NCBI GenBank assembly: GCA_017410075.1
Contig: JAFQRK010000063.1
Location: 1 to 62,537 of the forward strand
Source of the DNA: Oscillospiraceae bacterium
GTDB lineage: Bacteria > Bacillota > Clostridia > Oscillospirales > Oscillospiraceae
Direction of reading: 5' to 3'
Length of the DNA stretch: 62,537 nt
Positions 48,974 through 57,096 of the stretch are shown here, piece by piece. Positions within the stretch are counted from its first letter, which is position 1; each line of letters begins with the position of its first letter. The translations under genes were made by a program, and so were the position numbers. The notes under the pieces are model-generated. The model saw nothing but the letters and a program-made list of their open reading frames with translations, did no database searches and was not told the DNA's origin.

Positions 48974-49939
48974 ATGTTCTGTAATCATTGCGGAAAACCA
49001 AATCCCGACGGCAGCAAGTTTTGCTCCTCCTGTGGACAGCCCATCTCCTCAGCTTCCGCTGCGCAGCCTGCTCCGCGTCCGGCTGCACCCACAGCAACAG
49101 TAAGCACCCAGCCCGCTTACACTCTTGCGTCGTTTGACAAGCGGTTTCGGATCGCCTGGCGTGAATTTGCCTCGTCTCCCTTTTCGTTAATTCTGCTGAT
49201 TTTTCATTCTGTCTGCACCGTACTAACTATCTTTGTGGTGTCCGATGCTTTTGAGGAACTCGAGTCTGCATTCGAAATTCTGGAGATGCTGGAGTCCGAT
49301 GTCGGCTCCGGTGGCAGCTTCTTGCTTACATTGATCCAGATCCTACTGTGTGCGCCTGCTGTTTTGATTTCCGTCGGTATGTGGATGATGTATGTTGATT
49401 CTCTGGATCAGTCAGACCGCATTCTTAACACAAAAGGTCTTTCCGTTATTTACTGGGTACAGATCGGCAGTGCCATTTGCAGCGGTCTTACTTTTCTGCT
49501 GTTGTTTGTCTCGCTTGTTAACCTTTCCGGCGAGCTGAACGATTTGAAACAATACTATGGCAACTATTCCGCTTCCATCAGCACTATCAGCAATTTGCTG
49601 ACATGGGGCTATATCATCCTGTTTGTCGGTATAATCGTCGCAATTCTGCTGTTCCGGCTGGTTATCAATCTGATCAACAGCATCCGCGATTCAGCAGACT
49701 ACTGTGACTACTCCATTGATTATGTTGTTCCCATGGCTGTTGTCCAGTTCATTTCCGGCGGCCTCAACATTATCAGCCTATTTACTACAGAGGTCACCTT
49801 TATCGGTTTGCTGACTTCTACATTGCCCATTCTGTTTGGCATTATGCTGATCCGGTACAAACGCTTTATGGAGAATCTTTACTACGAGAAAGAAGCTCTC
49901 AAAGCTAAGGAACGGAAAAAAGCAACTCCCTGGGCATAA
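48974..49939 (+). CDS. Zinc-ribbon membrane protein, paralogue 1
   Basis: A 321-residue protein. A four-cysteine zinc ribbon (C3, C6, C17, C20) is followed by a Pro/Ala-rich linker (about 25-45), an amphipathic segment FDKRFRIAWREFASSPF, and about six hydrophobic segments (about 60-300). The paralogue at 50317 shares the FxKRxxIAWREF block, LLCAP, the second-half membrane pattern and the closing LP-LxGxMLxxYKRFM block. The function is unknown; the ribbon may sense metal or redox state, or bind a partner. The operator in its promoter matches the one before the paralogue, so both are probably co-regulated by the Xre gene lying between them. Confidence 0.72.
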   Translation: MFCNHCGKPNPDGSKFCSSCGQPISSASAAQPAPRPAAPTATVSTQPAYTLASFDKRFRIAWREFASSPFSLILLIFHSVCTVLTIFVVSDAFEELESAFEILEMLESDVGSGGSFLLTLIQILLCAPAVLISVGMWMMYVDSLDQSDRILNTKGLSVIYWVQIGSAICSGLTFLLLFVSLVNLSGELNDLKQYYGNYSASISTISNLLTWGYIILFVGIIVAILLFRLVINLINSIRDSADYCDYSIDYVVPMAVVQFISGGLNIISLFTTEVTFIGLLTSTLPILFGIMLIRYKRFMENLYYEKEALKAKERKKATPWA

Positions 49940-49950
49940 GTAATACATAA

Positions 49951-49985
49951 AAAGAGCAGATCTGCAACCGACAGATCTGCTCTTA
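49951..49985. terminator. Bidirectional terminator between paralogue 1 and xre
   Basis: AAGAGCAGATCTG and CAGATCTGCTCTT form a 13-bp stem around a 7-base loop, with A-rich and T-rich flanks. Confidence 0.88.
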
Positions 49986-50201
49986 TTTATTCATTTGGGG
50001 ATTGTCCGTTCTCTCCAACAGGTAGTCCACCGATACTTTATGAAAATCGGCAATTTTGCAGAGGGTCGTGGTGGGGATGTCGATGTCGCCCCGCTCGTAG
50101 TTGCTGTACACCCGCTGGCTGCAGGACAGAATTTCTCCCATCTTCGCCTGGGATAAGTCCTTATCCTCCCGCAAGTCCCGAATCCTGCGATAATAGGGCA
50201 T
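49983..50201 (-). CDS. Small Xre-family HTH regulator
   Basis: A 72-residue single-domain Cro/C1-type protein: IRDLREDKDLSQAKMGEILSCSQRVYSNYERGDIDIPTTTLCKIADFHKVSVDYLL spans the helix-turn-helix fold. The ATG at 50201 follows GGGAGGT; a GTG at 50216 overlaps that site. It lies between two paralogous zinc-ribbon genes and is divergent from the second. Their promoters share a 21-base palindrome, and an extra half-site TTTTTCGCTA (50250-50258) faces this gene, so autoregulation is likely. It resembles the Xre protein at 29684 in size and in its C-terminal VSxDYxLxRTDxPxxN motif. Confidence 0.87.
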   Translation of the reverse strand: MPYYRRIRDLREDKDLSQAKMGEILSCSQRVYSNYERGDIDIPTTTLCKIADFHKVSVDYLLERTDNPQMNK

Positions 50202-50258
50202 AACCGCACCTCCCACTTCTTTAGATGCAGTTATTATACCTTAGAAAGTTTTTCGCTA

Positions 50259-50287
50259 TTGACTTTTAGCGAATTTTTCGCTAAAAT
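50259..50287 (+). promoter_or_regulatory. Repressible promoter of the 289-residue zinc-ribbon-like gene
   Basis: TTGACT (50259-50264) and TAAAAT (50282-50287), spacing 17, with TTTAGCGAA-TTT-TTCGCTAAA at 50265-50285 inside the spacer. It is base-for-base the same as the promoter at 48916 across the core. Confidence 0.85.
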
Positions 50288-50316
50288 ACACCATATAACG
50301 ACAAGGAGGTATTGTT

Positions 50317-51186
50317 ATGCTCTGTACTAACTGCGAAAAGCAGATTGACGCAGCTTCCACACCGGAAACAGCTTCTGCAAACGCATCATACTCCCCCTCT
50401 CAACCCGCCTATACGCCGGAAACCTTCCATAAGCGTTACGCAATCGCCTGGCGTGAATTTGTAACACAGCCTTTTGCGCTGGTTTTAATGCTTTGGTTTT
50501 TTGTCAGCGTGCTGCTGAACATCCTTCAGGTCAACGCCCTGCTCAACAATGCCGACTCGCTGCTTGACAGTCTTGGCGTTGCGATCTCCGACTTTACCGT
50601 CAGCAAGCCGATCGCGGTGCTGGCGCAGATTCTTCTCTGTGCACCCGGTGCCCTGATCGTTATCGGTATGTGGCTGATCTATGACGATGCACACGGCCGT
50701 TCCGACCGGCCTGTTAGCGCCACGGGATCCACTCTGATCTACATAACCACCCTGGTAAACGCGATCCTCATTGGCATCGGCTATGTCGTTTCTTTCTTTT
50801 TGTTTATTGCCAGCACAAAGTACCTTTCCACTTCTATTGAATCCGCTACCATACTGACTTATATCTTCTTCGGAATCGTCCTGGGTTCGATCCCTGCTTT
50901 CTATCTGCTTCGTATGTATGTCCGTTTGGTCGCCGGTATTCGGGAAAATGTAAAGAAAGGTACATTTTCAACCGCTTGTGTTAAAGTCGCAGCAATTCTG
51001 GATTTCATTGTCGGCGGTTTGTGCGTAATCGCCATGTTCGCTTTTGAAATTACACTTTGCAGCTTGCTGACAGCTACACTGCCTCTTCTCGTCGGTGTTA
51101 TGCTTCTCAAGTACAAGCGCTTTATGGACGATCTCCATTGGGAGTATCTGGATGTGGAGTATGCGTCCAGCAAACCTCGCGCATAA
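50317..51186 (+). CDS. Membrane protein, paralogue 2 with a degenerate zinc ribbon
   Basis: A 289-residue protein that parallels the 321-residue protein: an N-terminal CTNC pair, a short linker, FHKRYAIAWREFVTQPF, and about six hydrophobic segments ending in LLVGVMLLKYKRFMDD. Only the first cysteine pair of the ribbon remains (C3, C6); the second is absent, so the site cannot hold zinc in the normal way unless it is shared between chains. Promoter and operator are the same as for paralogue 1. AAGGAGGT precedes the ATG. Function unknown. Confidence 0.7.
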   Translation: MLCTNCEKQIDAASTPETASANASYSPSQPAYTPETFHKRYAIAWREFVTQPFALVLMLWFFVSVLLNILQVNALLNNADSLLDSLGVAISDFTVSKPIAVLAQILLCAPGALIVIGMWLIYDDAHGRSDRPVSATGSTLIYITTLVNAILIGIGYVVSFFLFIASTKYLSTSIESATILTYIFFGIVLGSIPAFYLLRMYVRLVAGIRENVKKGTFSTACVKVAAILDFIVGGLCVIAMFAFEITLCSLLTATLPLLVGVMLLKYKRFMDDLHWEYLDVEYASSKPRA

Positions 51187-51197
51187 TCAATACAGTA

Positions 51198-51227
51198 ATC
51201 GGGAGCTGCACAGCTCCCGATTTTTTT
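51198..51227 (+). terminator. Intrinsic terminator of paralogue 2
   Basis: ATCGGGAGCTG-CA-CAGCTCCCGAT with a following run of six to seven T. The next 120 bases up to the carboxypeptidase gene hold a GGTTTACATAAC motif (51269-51280) and nothing else I can name. Confidence 0.9.
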
Positions 51228-51347
51228 GCGGTCAATATTGAACCTGGGAACGGGCATCCCTGCATTTTGGTTTACATAACACCTTTAAGGCATATCCATC
51301 GGGATAGCGGCATAGGCTGTACCACCTAAAAACGCGGAGGGATGGAT

Positions 51348-52493
51348 ATGAAGAAACTTTGCGCCGCGCTGGCGGTATGTCTGCTGCTTTGCCTGCTGCC
51401 CATACGAGCCAACGCCGTGGATATGCAGATCGCCGGAAAAAGCGCCCTTTTGATGGACATTGCCACCGGCACAGTGCTGTACGAGCAGAATTCGCACGAA
51501 AAATTGGCCCCGGCCAGCGTCACGAAGGTGATGACGATGCTGCTGATTATGGAGGCCATCGACAGCGGCAAGATCGGCTGGGATGATGCCGTAACCGCCT
51601 CAGAAACTGCCGCAGCCAAAGGCGGCAGCCAGATCTATCTGAAAGTTGGCGAAACAATGACCGTCACCGATATGGTCAAGTCCATCGCCGTCAGCTCCGC
51701 CAACGACTGCGCCTGCGCTATGGCAGAGCACATTGCCGGCAGCGAGGCCGGCTTTGTAGAAAAAATGAATCAGCGCGCCAAGGAGCTGGGGATGAACGAC
51801 ACCCATTTTGTCAACTGCACCGGTCTCGACGACGACCCCAACGCCAAGGAACACCTGACCTCCGCCTACGACATTGCCCTGATGTCCCGGGAGCTGATGA
51901 AGCACCACCCGGACATCAAGAAATACACCACCATTTGGATGGACACCGTCCGGGACGGGGCCTTCGGTCTTGCCAACACCAACAAGCTGGTTCGCTTCTA
52001 CCCCGGTGCTACGGGTCTGAAAACCGGCTTCACCGCCAATGCCGGCTATTGCCTTTCCGCCACTGCGGAGCGGGACGGCCTGGGGCTGATCGCCGTGGTG
52101 ATGGGCTGTGAAACCTCTCAGGATCGGTTTTCTGCCTGCAAGCAGCTGCTGGACTACGGCTTTGCCAACTATGCTCTGGTGCAGCCCCAGCTGCCTGCAG
52201 AAAACGCCGTCCCCGTAAAGCTGGGCACAGCAGATGTAGTCCGTGCCGTTCCTGTCCAGGATACGCAGCTTCTCATCGACAAATCCCAACGCCATTCCGT
52301 TACCACCCAGATCACGCTGGAGGAACAGATATCCGCTCCGGTCAGCAAGGGGCAGCGCTTGGGCACGATGACCGTCAAGGCCGGTGAGCAGGTGCTGGCG
52401 CAGGTCAGTATGGTGGCAGAAACCGCCGTCCCCAAGCTGACCCTGGGAAATATCTTTACCATCATCCTGCGCAAGCTCTGTATGGCAAAATAA
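51348..52493 (+). CDS. dacF: D-alanyl-D-alanine carboxypeptidase (serine type, DacF/PBP5-like)
   Basis: A 381-residue exported penicillin-binding protein that trims the terminal D-Ala of peptidoglycan stem peptides. It has a signal peptide (about 1-23, ending near RANA), the SxxK motif SVTK (Ser57, Lys60), SAN near residue 110, and KTG in GLKTGFTANAGYC near residue 224. A C-terminal beta domain (about 270-360) and an amphipathic membrane-binding end follow. The ATG at 51348 is 6 bases from GGAGGG; an ATG at 51342 directly abuts that site and is less likely. Confidence 0.93.
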   Translation: MKKLCAALAVCLLLCLLPIRANAVDMQIAGKSALLMDIATGTVLYEQNSHEKLAPASVTKVMTMLLIMEAIDSGKIGWDDAVTASETAAAKGGSQIYLKVGETMTVTDMVKSIAVSSANDCACAMAEHIAGSEAGFVEKMNQRAKELGMNDTHFVNCTGLDDDPNAKEHLTSAYDIALMSRELMKHHPDIKKYTTIWMDTVRDGAFGLANTNKLVRFYPGATGLKTGFTANAGYCLSATAERDGLGLIAVVMGCETSQDRFSACKQLLDYGFANYALVQPQLPAENAVPVKLGTADVVRAVPVQDTQLLIDKSQRHSVTTQITLEEQISAPVSKGQRLGTMTVKAGEQVLAQVSMVAETAVPKLTLGNIFTIILRKLCMAK

Positions 52494-52496
52494 AAG

Positions 52497-52673
52497 TCCC
52501 CCTCTCCTCCGCGCTAAGTGCCGCCGCTGTGCGGCAGTTGCGCTCTGTACGCCCGCCTGCGGGCGGGTGTGACGAGGGGGCTGGCAAAAATCTTTGATTT
52601 TTGACTGGGGGAGAGAATTCTCTCCCTCCGTCTGCCCTGTGGGCAGCCACCTCCCTCATCAGAGGGAGGCTTT
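52497..52673. repeat. Dispersed multi-hairpin repeat, copy 6 (with terminator end)
   Basis: CCCCCTC paired with GAGGGGG across a GC-rich insert with GCCGCTGTGCGGC and CCCGCCTGCGGGCGGG hairpins, then TGGCAAAAATCTTTGATTTTTGACTG, GGGGGAGAGAATTCTCTCCC, a GCCCTGTGGGC hairpin and a final CCTCCCTC/GAGGGAGG hairpin. Confidence 0.82.
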
Positions 52674-52675
52674 TT
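52650..52675 (+). terminator. Repeat-derived terminator after dacF
   Basis: CCTCCCTC-ATCA-GAGGGAGG followed by CTTTTTCTTT. It is the closing hairpin of repeat copy 6, so here the repeat may serve as the transcription terminator. Confidence 0.75.
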
Positions 52676-52677
52676 CT

Positions 52678-55089
52678 TTATCTTCGTCTAAATTTTCTCT
52701 TAAAGAATCCGGTCAGCCGGTCGCCCCAGTCAAATACCCGCTGTGCGGAGAAGAATACTGTGGGCGTCATGATCAGCAGCACTACCATCACCAGACTGGT
52801 TGCAGGATCTTCCAAATGCAGCTCAAAGAAGCCCCGGAAGAAAGTGAAGCACACCAGCAGGCCAGCAGCCATCGTACCCCAGATGACCTTTCTGATCTTG
52901 CCGAAGGGCTTGCAGGTCTGATACAGCACCAGCAGGCCAACCACCGCCAGGATCGCCGCGCACACCGAAGAAACCTGCTCCAGCTGCATCCCGAAGATCA
53001 CCATAAACAGCTGCGCCATCAACACAACGAAAATGTTGGTCAGACCGCCGGGCAGCGCCTTGCGCAGAACGGTAGGCAAGAATCTTCCCTGCACACGCTC
53101 ATAATTGGGCTCCATTGCCAGGAAGAAGGAGGGCACGCCGATGGTCATTGCCGAGATAACGCTCAAATGGATCGGCTGCAACGGATACTGGATGCCCATC
53201 ATCAGATTGATGATCGCCAGACCCAGGGAGAAGATATTTTTCACCAGGAACAGCGTTGCGGTACGCTGGATGTTGTTGATGACCCGTCTGCCCTCTGCCA
53301 CGATGCTGGGCATCGCCGAAAAATCGGAATTGAGCAGCACCAGCTGTGCCACCTGGCTGGCGGCCTGGGCGCCGCTGGCCATCGCAATGCCGCAATCCGC
53401 CTGCTTCATTGCCAGCACATCGTTGACGCCGTCGCCGGTCATCGCTACGGTGTGTCCCCGTCTTTGCAATGCCTGGATCAGCTTCTTTTTCTTATCCGGC
53501 GTTACACGGCCAAAAACGGTGTACTGCTCCACCGCCTGCAGAAAATCCTTGTCGCTTTCCAGTTCGCCGGCATCAATGTACTTTTCCGCATTTTCAATGC
53601 CTGCGCGGCGCGCCACCTCGGAAACGGTCACAGGGTTATCACCGGAAATGACCTTGATGCGAACACCCTGCTGCGCAAAGTAGCGGAATGTCTCCTCTGC
53701 CTCCGGACGAACCCGGTTGCTGACCAGCACCAGCGCCAACGGCTGCAGCCGCTCGGGAATCAATCCGGCCGTGCTGGGCTCACCGGTGTATTCTGCCACC
53801 AGCAGCACGCGGTAGCCAAAGCCGGACCAGCTCTCCACATATTCGCGCAGCTCATCATAACGGCTGCCCATAATAAATTCCGGAGCGCCAACGATGAATG
53901 CGCCCTGATCCCGGAAGGAGGCTGCGCTCCACTTGGTTTTGGATGTAAAGGGAATCCGGCCGGTGCACTGCCAGTCCGTTTCCCCGGCGAACATCTCCGT
54001 CATTGCCCGGGCAGTATCGTTATCCGGCTCCACGCCGGTATATATTGCTGAAAGGATCTTCTCCAAACGCTCAGGATCGTCATCGGTCAGAGGGACAACA
54101 TTGTCCACCTCCATAACCGCTTCCGTGATGGTGCCGGTCTTATCCACGCACAGCACATCCACCCGCGCCAAAGTCTCGATGCAGTTCATATCCTGCACCA
54201 AAACCTTTTTCTGGGTCAGCTTGATGGCCGAAACAGCCATTGCCACGCTGGTCAGCAGATACAGGCCCTCCGGGATCATACCGATCAGGGCAGAAACCGT
54301 ACTTTCCGCGCTGCTGCGCAGAGGCTCTTTCAAAATGGCGATGGACTGATAGAACAAAATGATGCCGATGGGGATCAGCGCAAAGCCCACCACCCTGATC
54401 AATCTGTCCAGAGAGCGCATCATTTCCGACTTGGATGCGTGGGGATTAGACTTAGCCTCCAGCGCCAGCTTGGCAGCAAAGGACTCCTCACCCACTCTTG
54501 TCAGCTGGGCGCGGCCGCTGCCGGCCACCACGAAACTGCCGGATTTCAGTTCATCACCGGGCTTCTTGACAATGGCATCCTCTTCGCCGGTAACCAGAGA
54601 TTCGTTGACCTGCATAGATCCGCCGCGCAGAATGCCGTCGGCACAGATCTGATCTCCTGCCGTAAATTCCACAATATCGTCCCGCACCAGCTTGTTGGAG
54701 CGGATCTTCTGCAGCTTGCCATCACGAATGGTGCGCACCTGCTGCACAGCTACCAGCGTCAGCTTGTCCACCGCCCGCTTAGCACGGATCTCCTGGAAAA
54801 TGCCGATCACTGTATTGCACACCATAATGCCCAGGAACAGCATATTCTTCACGGACGAGCCTGCAATGACCAGCACCAGCGCCAAAATAACAAAGACCAG
54901 GTTGAAAAATGTCAGACATTTTTCCAGCACGATCTCTTTTTCTGTCTTGGATACGCTCTGGGGCATACCGTTTGCCCAGCCGTTTACAGCCCGTTCCCGA
55001 GCCTCCTCCGTGGTCAGGCCCGTGTTAACATCCGCGTTTATCACGGGTACATCCCGACGGACGATCTCAGTTTGTTTCTTTTTCTCCAT
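52678..55089 (-). CDS. P-type cation ATPase, CtpE-like (probable Ca2+ transporter)
   Basis: An 803-residue P-type ATPase. It has the actuator motif VTGEEDAI, the membrane motif MIPEGLYLLTSVAMAVSAIKL, the phosphorylation site CVDKTGTIT, and the hinge motif MTGDGVNDVLAMKQADCGIAM. There is no heavy-metal CPC motif or N-terminal metal domain. The PEGLxLLTS membrane motif is that of the CtpE group; M. tuberculosis CtpE has been reported to take up Ca2+, so calcium is a reasonable guess. About ten membrane segments. It is the last gene of the minus-strand run from 60 kb but is separated from thiN by a repeat. Confidence 0.85.
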   Translation of the reverse strand: MEKKKQTEIVRRDVPVINADVNTGLTTEEARERAVNGWANGMPQSVSKTEKEIVLEKCLTFFNLVFVILALVLVIAGSSVKNMLFLGIMVCNTVIGIFQEIRAKRAVDKLTLVAVQQVRTIRDGKLQKIRSNKLVRDDIVEFTAGDQICADGILRGGSMQVNESLVTGEEDAIVKKPGDELKSGSFVVAGSGRAQLTRVGEESFAAKLALEAKSNPHASKSEMMRSLDRLIRVVGFALIPIGIILFYQSIAILKEPLRSSAESTVSALIGMIPEGLYLLTSVAMAVSAIKLTQKKVLVQDMNCIETLARVDVLCVDKTGTITEAVMEVDNVVPLTDDDPERLEKILSAIYTGVEPDNDTARAMTEMFAGETDWQCTGRIPFTSKTKWSAASFRDQGAFIVGAPEFIMGSRYDELREYVESWSGFGYRVLLVAEYTGEPSTAGLIPERLQPLALVLVSNRVRPEAEETFRYFAQQGVRIKVISGDNPVTVSEVARRAGIENAEKYIDAGELESDKDFLQAVEQYTVFGRVTPDKKKKLIQALQRRGHTVAMTGDGVNDVLAMKQADCGIAMASGAQAASQVAQLVLLNSDFSAMPSIVAEGRRVINNIQRTATLFLVKNIFSLGLAIINLMMGIQYPLQPIHLSVISAMTIGVPSFFLAMEPNYERVQGRFLPTVLRKALPGGLTNIFVVLMAQLFMVIFGMQLEQVSSVCAAILAVVGLLVLYQTCKPFGKIRKVIWGTMAAGLLVCFTFFRGFFELHLEDPATSLVMVVLLIMTPTVFFSAQRVFDWGDRLTGFFKRKFRRR

Positions 55090-55118
55090 ATCTGTCTCCT
55101 AATTGTGGTAGGATTTCT

Positions 55119-55237
55119 CTTGCCTCCCCCTCTGGGGGAGGTGGCGCGGCGTTAGCCGCGACGGAGAGGGTTTTCGTTGTTACCCTCTCAGTCAAAAATC
55201 AAAGATTTTTGCCAGCTCTCCCAAAGGGAGAGCCAAG
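55119..55237. repeat. Dispersed multi-hairpin repeat, copy 7
   Basis: The clearest copy: CTTGCCTCCCCC-TCT-GGGGGAGG, the GCGGCGTTAGCCGC hairpin, ACGGAGAGGGTT/ACCCTCTCAGTC, AAAAATCAAAGATTTTT, and GCTCTCCCAAAGGGAGAGC ending CAAG. It ends within 5 bases of the thiN stop codon. Confidence 0.88.
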
Positions 55238-55241
55238 TGGG

Positions 55242-55877
55242 TCATCCCTTTCTTTCCGGGAAGCCGTTTTTGCGATCCCACATTACCAGCAGGCTGCCGT
55301 TTTTGACACTGATTTGCGCCGCATCGCCAACAAAATGATTGCTGACTCCCAGAGGGAAGCCGCTGCTGAGCTGTCCGTCCTCCAGCGGATACTGCAGCCC
55401 CCGCAGGCTCACGCCCCGGGCATCCGCACCTAAGCAGAACAAGGACAAAATGCCTTCTGCCGTCTTTGGAAAACGGATGGTTTCGTTTTTGATAACGGTG
55501 ACGATATAATCCCTGCCGATCAGATAGCCGGATGCGCCGCGATCTGCCAGATACTGCAGGGTCTGATAGTTGGCGACGGTGTGATCCAGCCGCTGGCCGT
55601 CCAGTCCGCCGTAGATCAAAAATTCCCGATGCCCCAGCTCCAAGCCGTGGCGTACCGCCAGCATAGCGTCGGTGTCGTCCTTTTCCACCGGAAACACCTG
55701 CGCACCTTGCGGCACATAGCCCAGAGAATCAAAATCGCCCAAAATCGCGTGGGGAGCAAGACCAAGGGATTCCAGGTGCCGCATGCCGCCGTCTGCCGCG
55801 ATGATGTAGTCATCGTGCTTCACCGGCTGTGCCAATTTGTCAAAATCGGCAGCGCAAAGAATAATGCACTTTCCCAT
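55242..55877 (-). CDS. thiN: Thiamine diphosphokinase
   Basis: A 211-residue kinase that converts thiamine to thiamine diphosphate with ATP. Motifs are IIAADGGMRHL, AILGDFDSLG, EKDDTDAMLAVRHGLE and GGLDGQRLDHTVANYQTL, the catalytic acidic set of the family, followed by the C-terminal thiamine-binding beta domain (about 135-205). The stop codon lies at the edge of a dispersed repeat, so the last few residues may have been changed by the repeat's arrival. No TPP riboswitch is visible upstream. Confidence 0.92.
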   Translation of the reverse strand: MGKCIILCAADFDKLAQPVKHDDYIIAADGGMRHLESLGLAPHAILGDFDSLGYVPQGAQVFPVEKDDTDAMLAVRHGLELGHREFLIYGGLDGQRLDHTVANYQTLQYLADRGASGYLIGRDYIVTVIKNETIRFPKTAEGILSLFCLGADARGVSLRGLQYPLEDGQLSSGFPLGVSNHFVGDAAQISVKNGSLLVMWDRKNGFPERKG

Positions 55878-55986
55878 TTTCTCCCCTCTTTCCCCATTTT
55901 ATTTTATTGTACCACAACAAATGTAAAAAGAAAGCCCCGAATATGTAAAAAGTCCGTAAATTTTCCATTTTTATGGCATAAAAAAA

Positions 55987-56005
55987 GCTCCCTCAACGAG
56001 GGAGC
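55987..56005 (-). terminator. Terminator of the lipid kinase operon
   Basis: GCTCCCT-CAACG-AGGGAGC, on the minus strand followed by TTTTTTTATG. A repeat copy lies between this hairpin and the gene end. Confidence 0.75.
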
Positions 56006-56049
56006 AAACCGGACGAGTACTACTCGCCCCTACAAGGATGCAGGATCCC

Positions 56050-56162
56050 CTCGCCTCCTCCTTTGGGGAAGGTGGCACGGCGAACGCCGTGACGGAGGGA
56101 GTTTAACTCCCCCAGTCTTTTTGCTTTGCAAAAATCCAGCCCCCTCAAAGAGAGGGCCGAGG
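56050..56162. repeat. Dispersed multi-hairpin repeat, copy 8
   Basis: CCCTCGCCTCCTCCTTTGGGG start, a GGCACGGCGAACGCCGTG hairpin, GACGGAGGGAGTTTAACTCCCCCAGTC, CTTTTTGCTTTGCAAAAA in place of the usual AT hairpin, and CCCCCTCAAAGAGAGGG. It is preceded by a CTCGCCCCTACAAGGATG motif also seen near copies 2 and 5. Confidence 0.8.
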
Positions 56163-56172
56163 CTGCGCACAA

Positions 56173-57078
56173 TTATTGATAGGTCAATCCCCTGGGGTAG
56201 AAGAACCGCAGCTTTTCATCGGCAATTCGGACATTCACGGTTTCTGCTCTTCGCAGCTCTCCGTCCAGATTGATCACCGTGGGCTTGTCGCACAGGATCT
56301 GCAGACTGTCGGTCTTTAAATGCCGTATCAGCTTGGGCAGCTCCTTGTAGCGGCCGTTCTTATACTTGCCGATGACCACCGGCACCTGCAGCCGGGAAAC
56401 ATGCTTTACCAGCAGCACATCCAGCATTCCGTCTGCAGGATCCGCCTCCGGTACCGGATTAAAACCGCCGCCGTAAAAGCGGCCGTTGCAGATGCAGATC
56501 ATAGTTTGCCGGGCATCTATGGTCTCGTCACCGACCTTCACCACATAATGCTCAGAAATGCCCTTGATCACATTCACCACCGTGGACGCCACATAGGCCT
56601 TAAAGCCGTGCAGCAACGGCAGCCGCTTATAGTTGGAAACATCCGTGCCGATCCGGGCATCCAGACCCACAGAGCAGATATTCAGCGAATAGTCATCGTT
56701 GCAGCGGATCAGATCGAAAACAGTTTCCTGGCAATCCAGCAGCTTTTCCAGATCAAAGAACGCCTCCGGCTTGTCAAAAAGCTTGACAAAATCATTGCCG
56801 CTGCCGCCGGAATACACCGTGACCGCCACATTGTCAAAGCCCGCCGCGCCGGAAGCCACTTCGTTCAGCGTGCCGTCGCCGCCGCAGGCGTAAATGCGGT
56901 ATTCCTCGCCGCTTTCCGCTGCTTTCCGGGCGATCCGGGCGCAGTCGCCGGGGGCTTTGGATACTTCGATCCGGTATGTAATGCCCCGCGCCTCGCAAAT
57001 TTCTTCAATTTTCTCAGTATAGTCGGCAGTTCTGTCCCGGCTGCCTGCCGCGGGGTTGATAATAAAAAGATGGATCAT
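56173..57078 (-). CDS. Diacylglycerol kinase family lipid kinase
   Basis: A 301-residue YegS/DgkB-type lipid kinase. Motifs: FIINPAAGSRDR at the N-terminus, ACGGDGTLNEV nucleotide loop near residue 65, GGSGNDFVK near residue 92, and the C-terminal domain with ICNGRFYGGGFNPVPEADPADGMLDVLLV. It phosphorylates diacylglycerol or a related lipid, which links to turnover of lipids released by lipoteichoic acid synthesis and lipoprotein modification. It is 18 nt after the rRNA methyltransferase on the same strand. Confidence 0.9.
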   Translation of the reverse strand: MIHLFIINPAAGSRDRTADYTEKIEEICEARGITYRIEVSKAPGDCARIARKAAESGEEYRIYACGGDGTLNEVASGAAGFDNVAVTVYSGGSGNDFVKLFDKPEAFFDLEKLLDCQETVFDLIRCNDDYSLNICSVGLDARIGTDVSNYKRLPLLHGFKAYVASTVVNVIKGISEHYVVKVGDETIDARQTMICICNGRFYGGGFNPVPEADPADGMLDVLLVKHVSRLQVPVVIGKYKNGRYKELPKLIRHLKTDSLQILCDKPTVINLDGELRRAETVNVRIADEKLRFFYPRGLTYQ

Positions 57079-57096
57079 AGGATCCCTCCTGCTTCT

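Noticed and set aside
23668-55237. CRISPR array
   Set aside because: The repeated units are isolated, kilobases apart, in both orientations and internally palindromic. There are no regular spacers and no cas genes.
55878-56172. TPP riboswitch for thiN
   Set aside because: The upstream stretch holds a terminator and a repeat copy that belong to the upstream gene. No conserved TPP-aptamer motif is seen.
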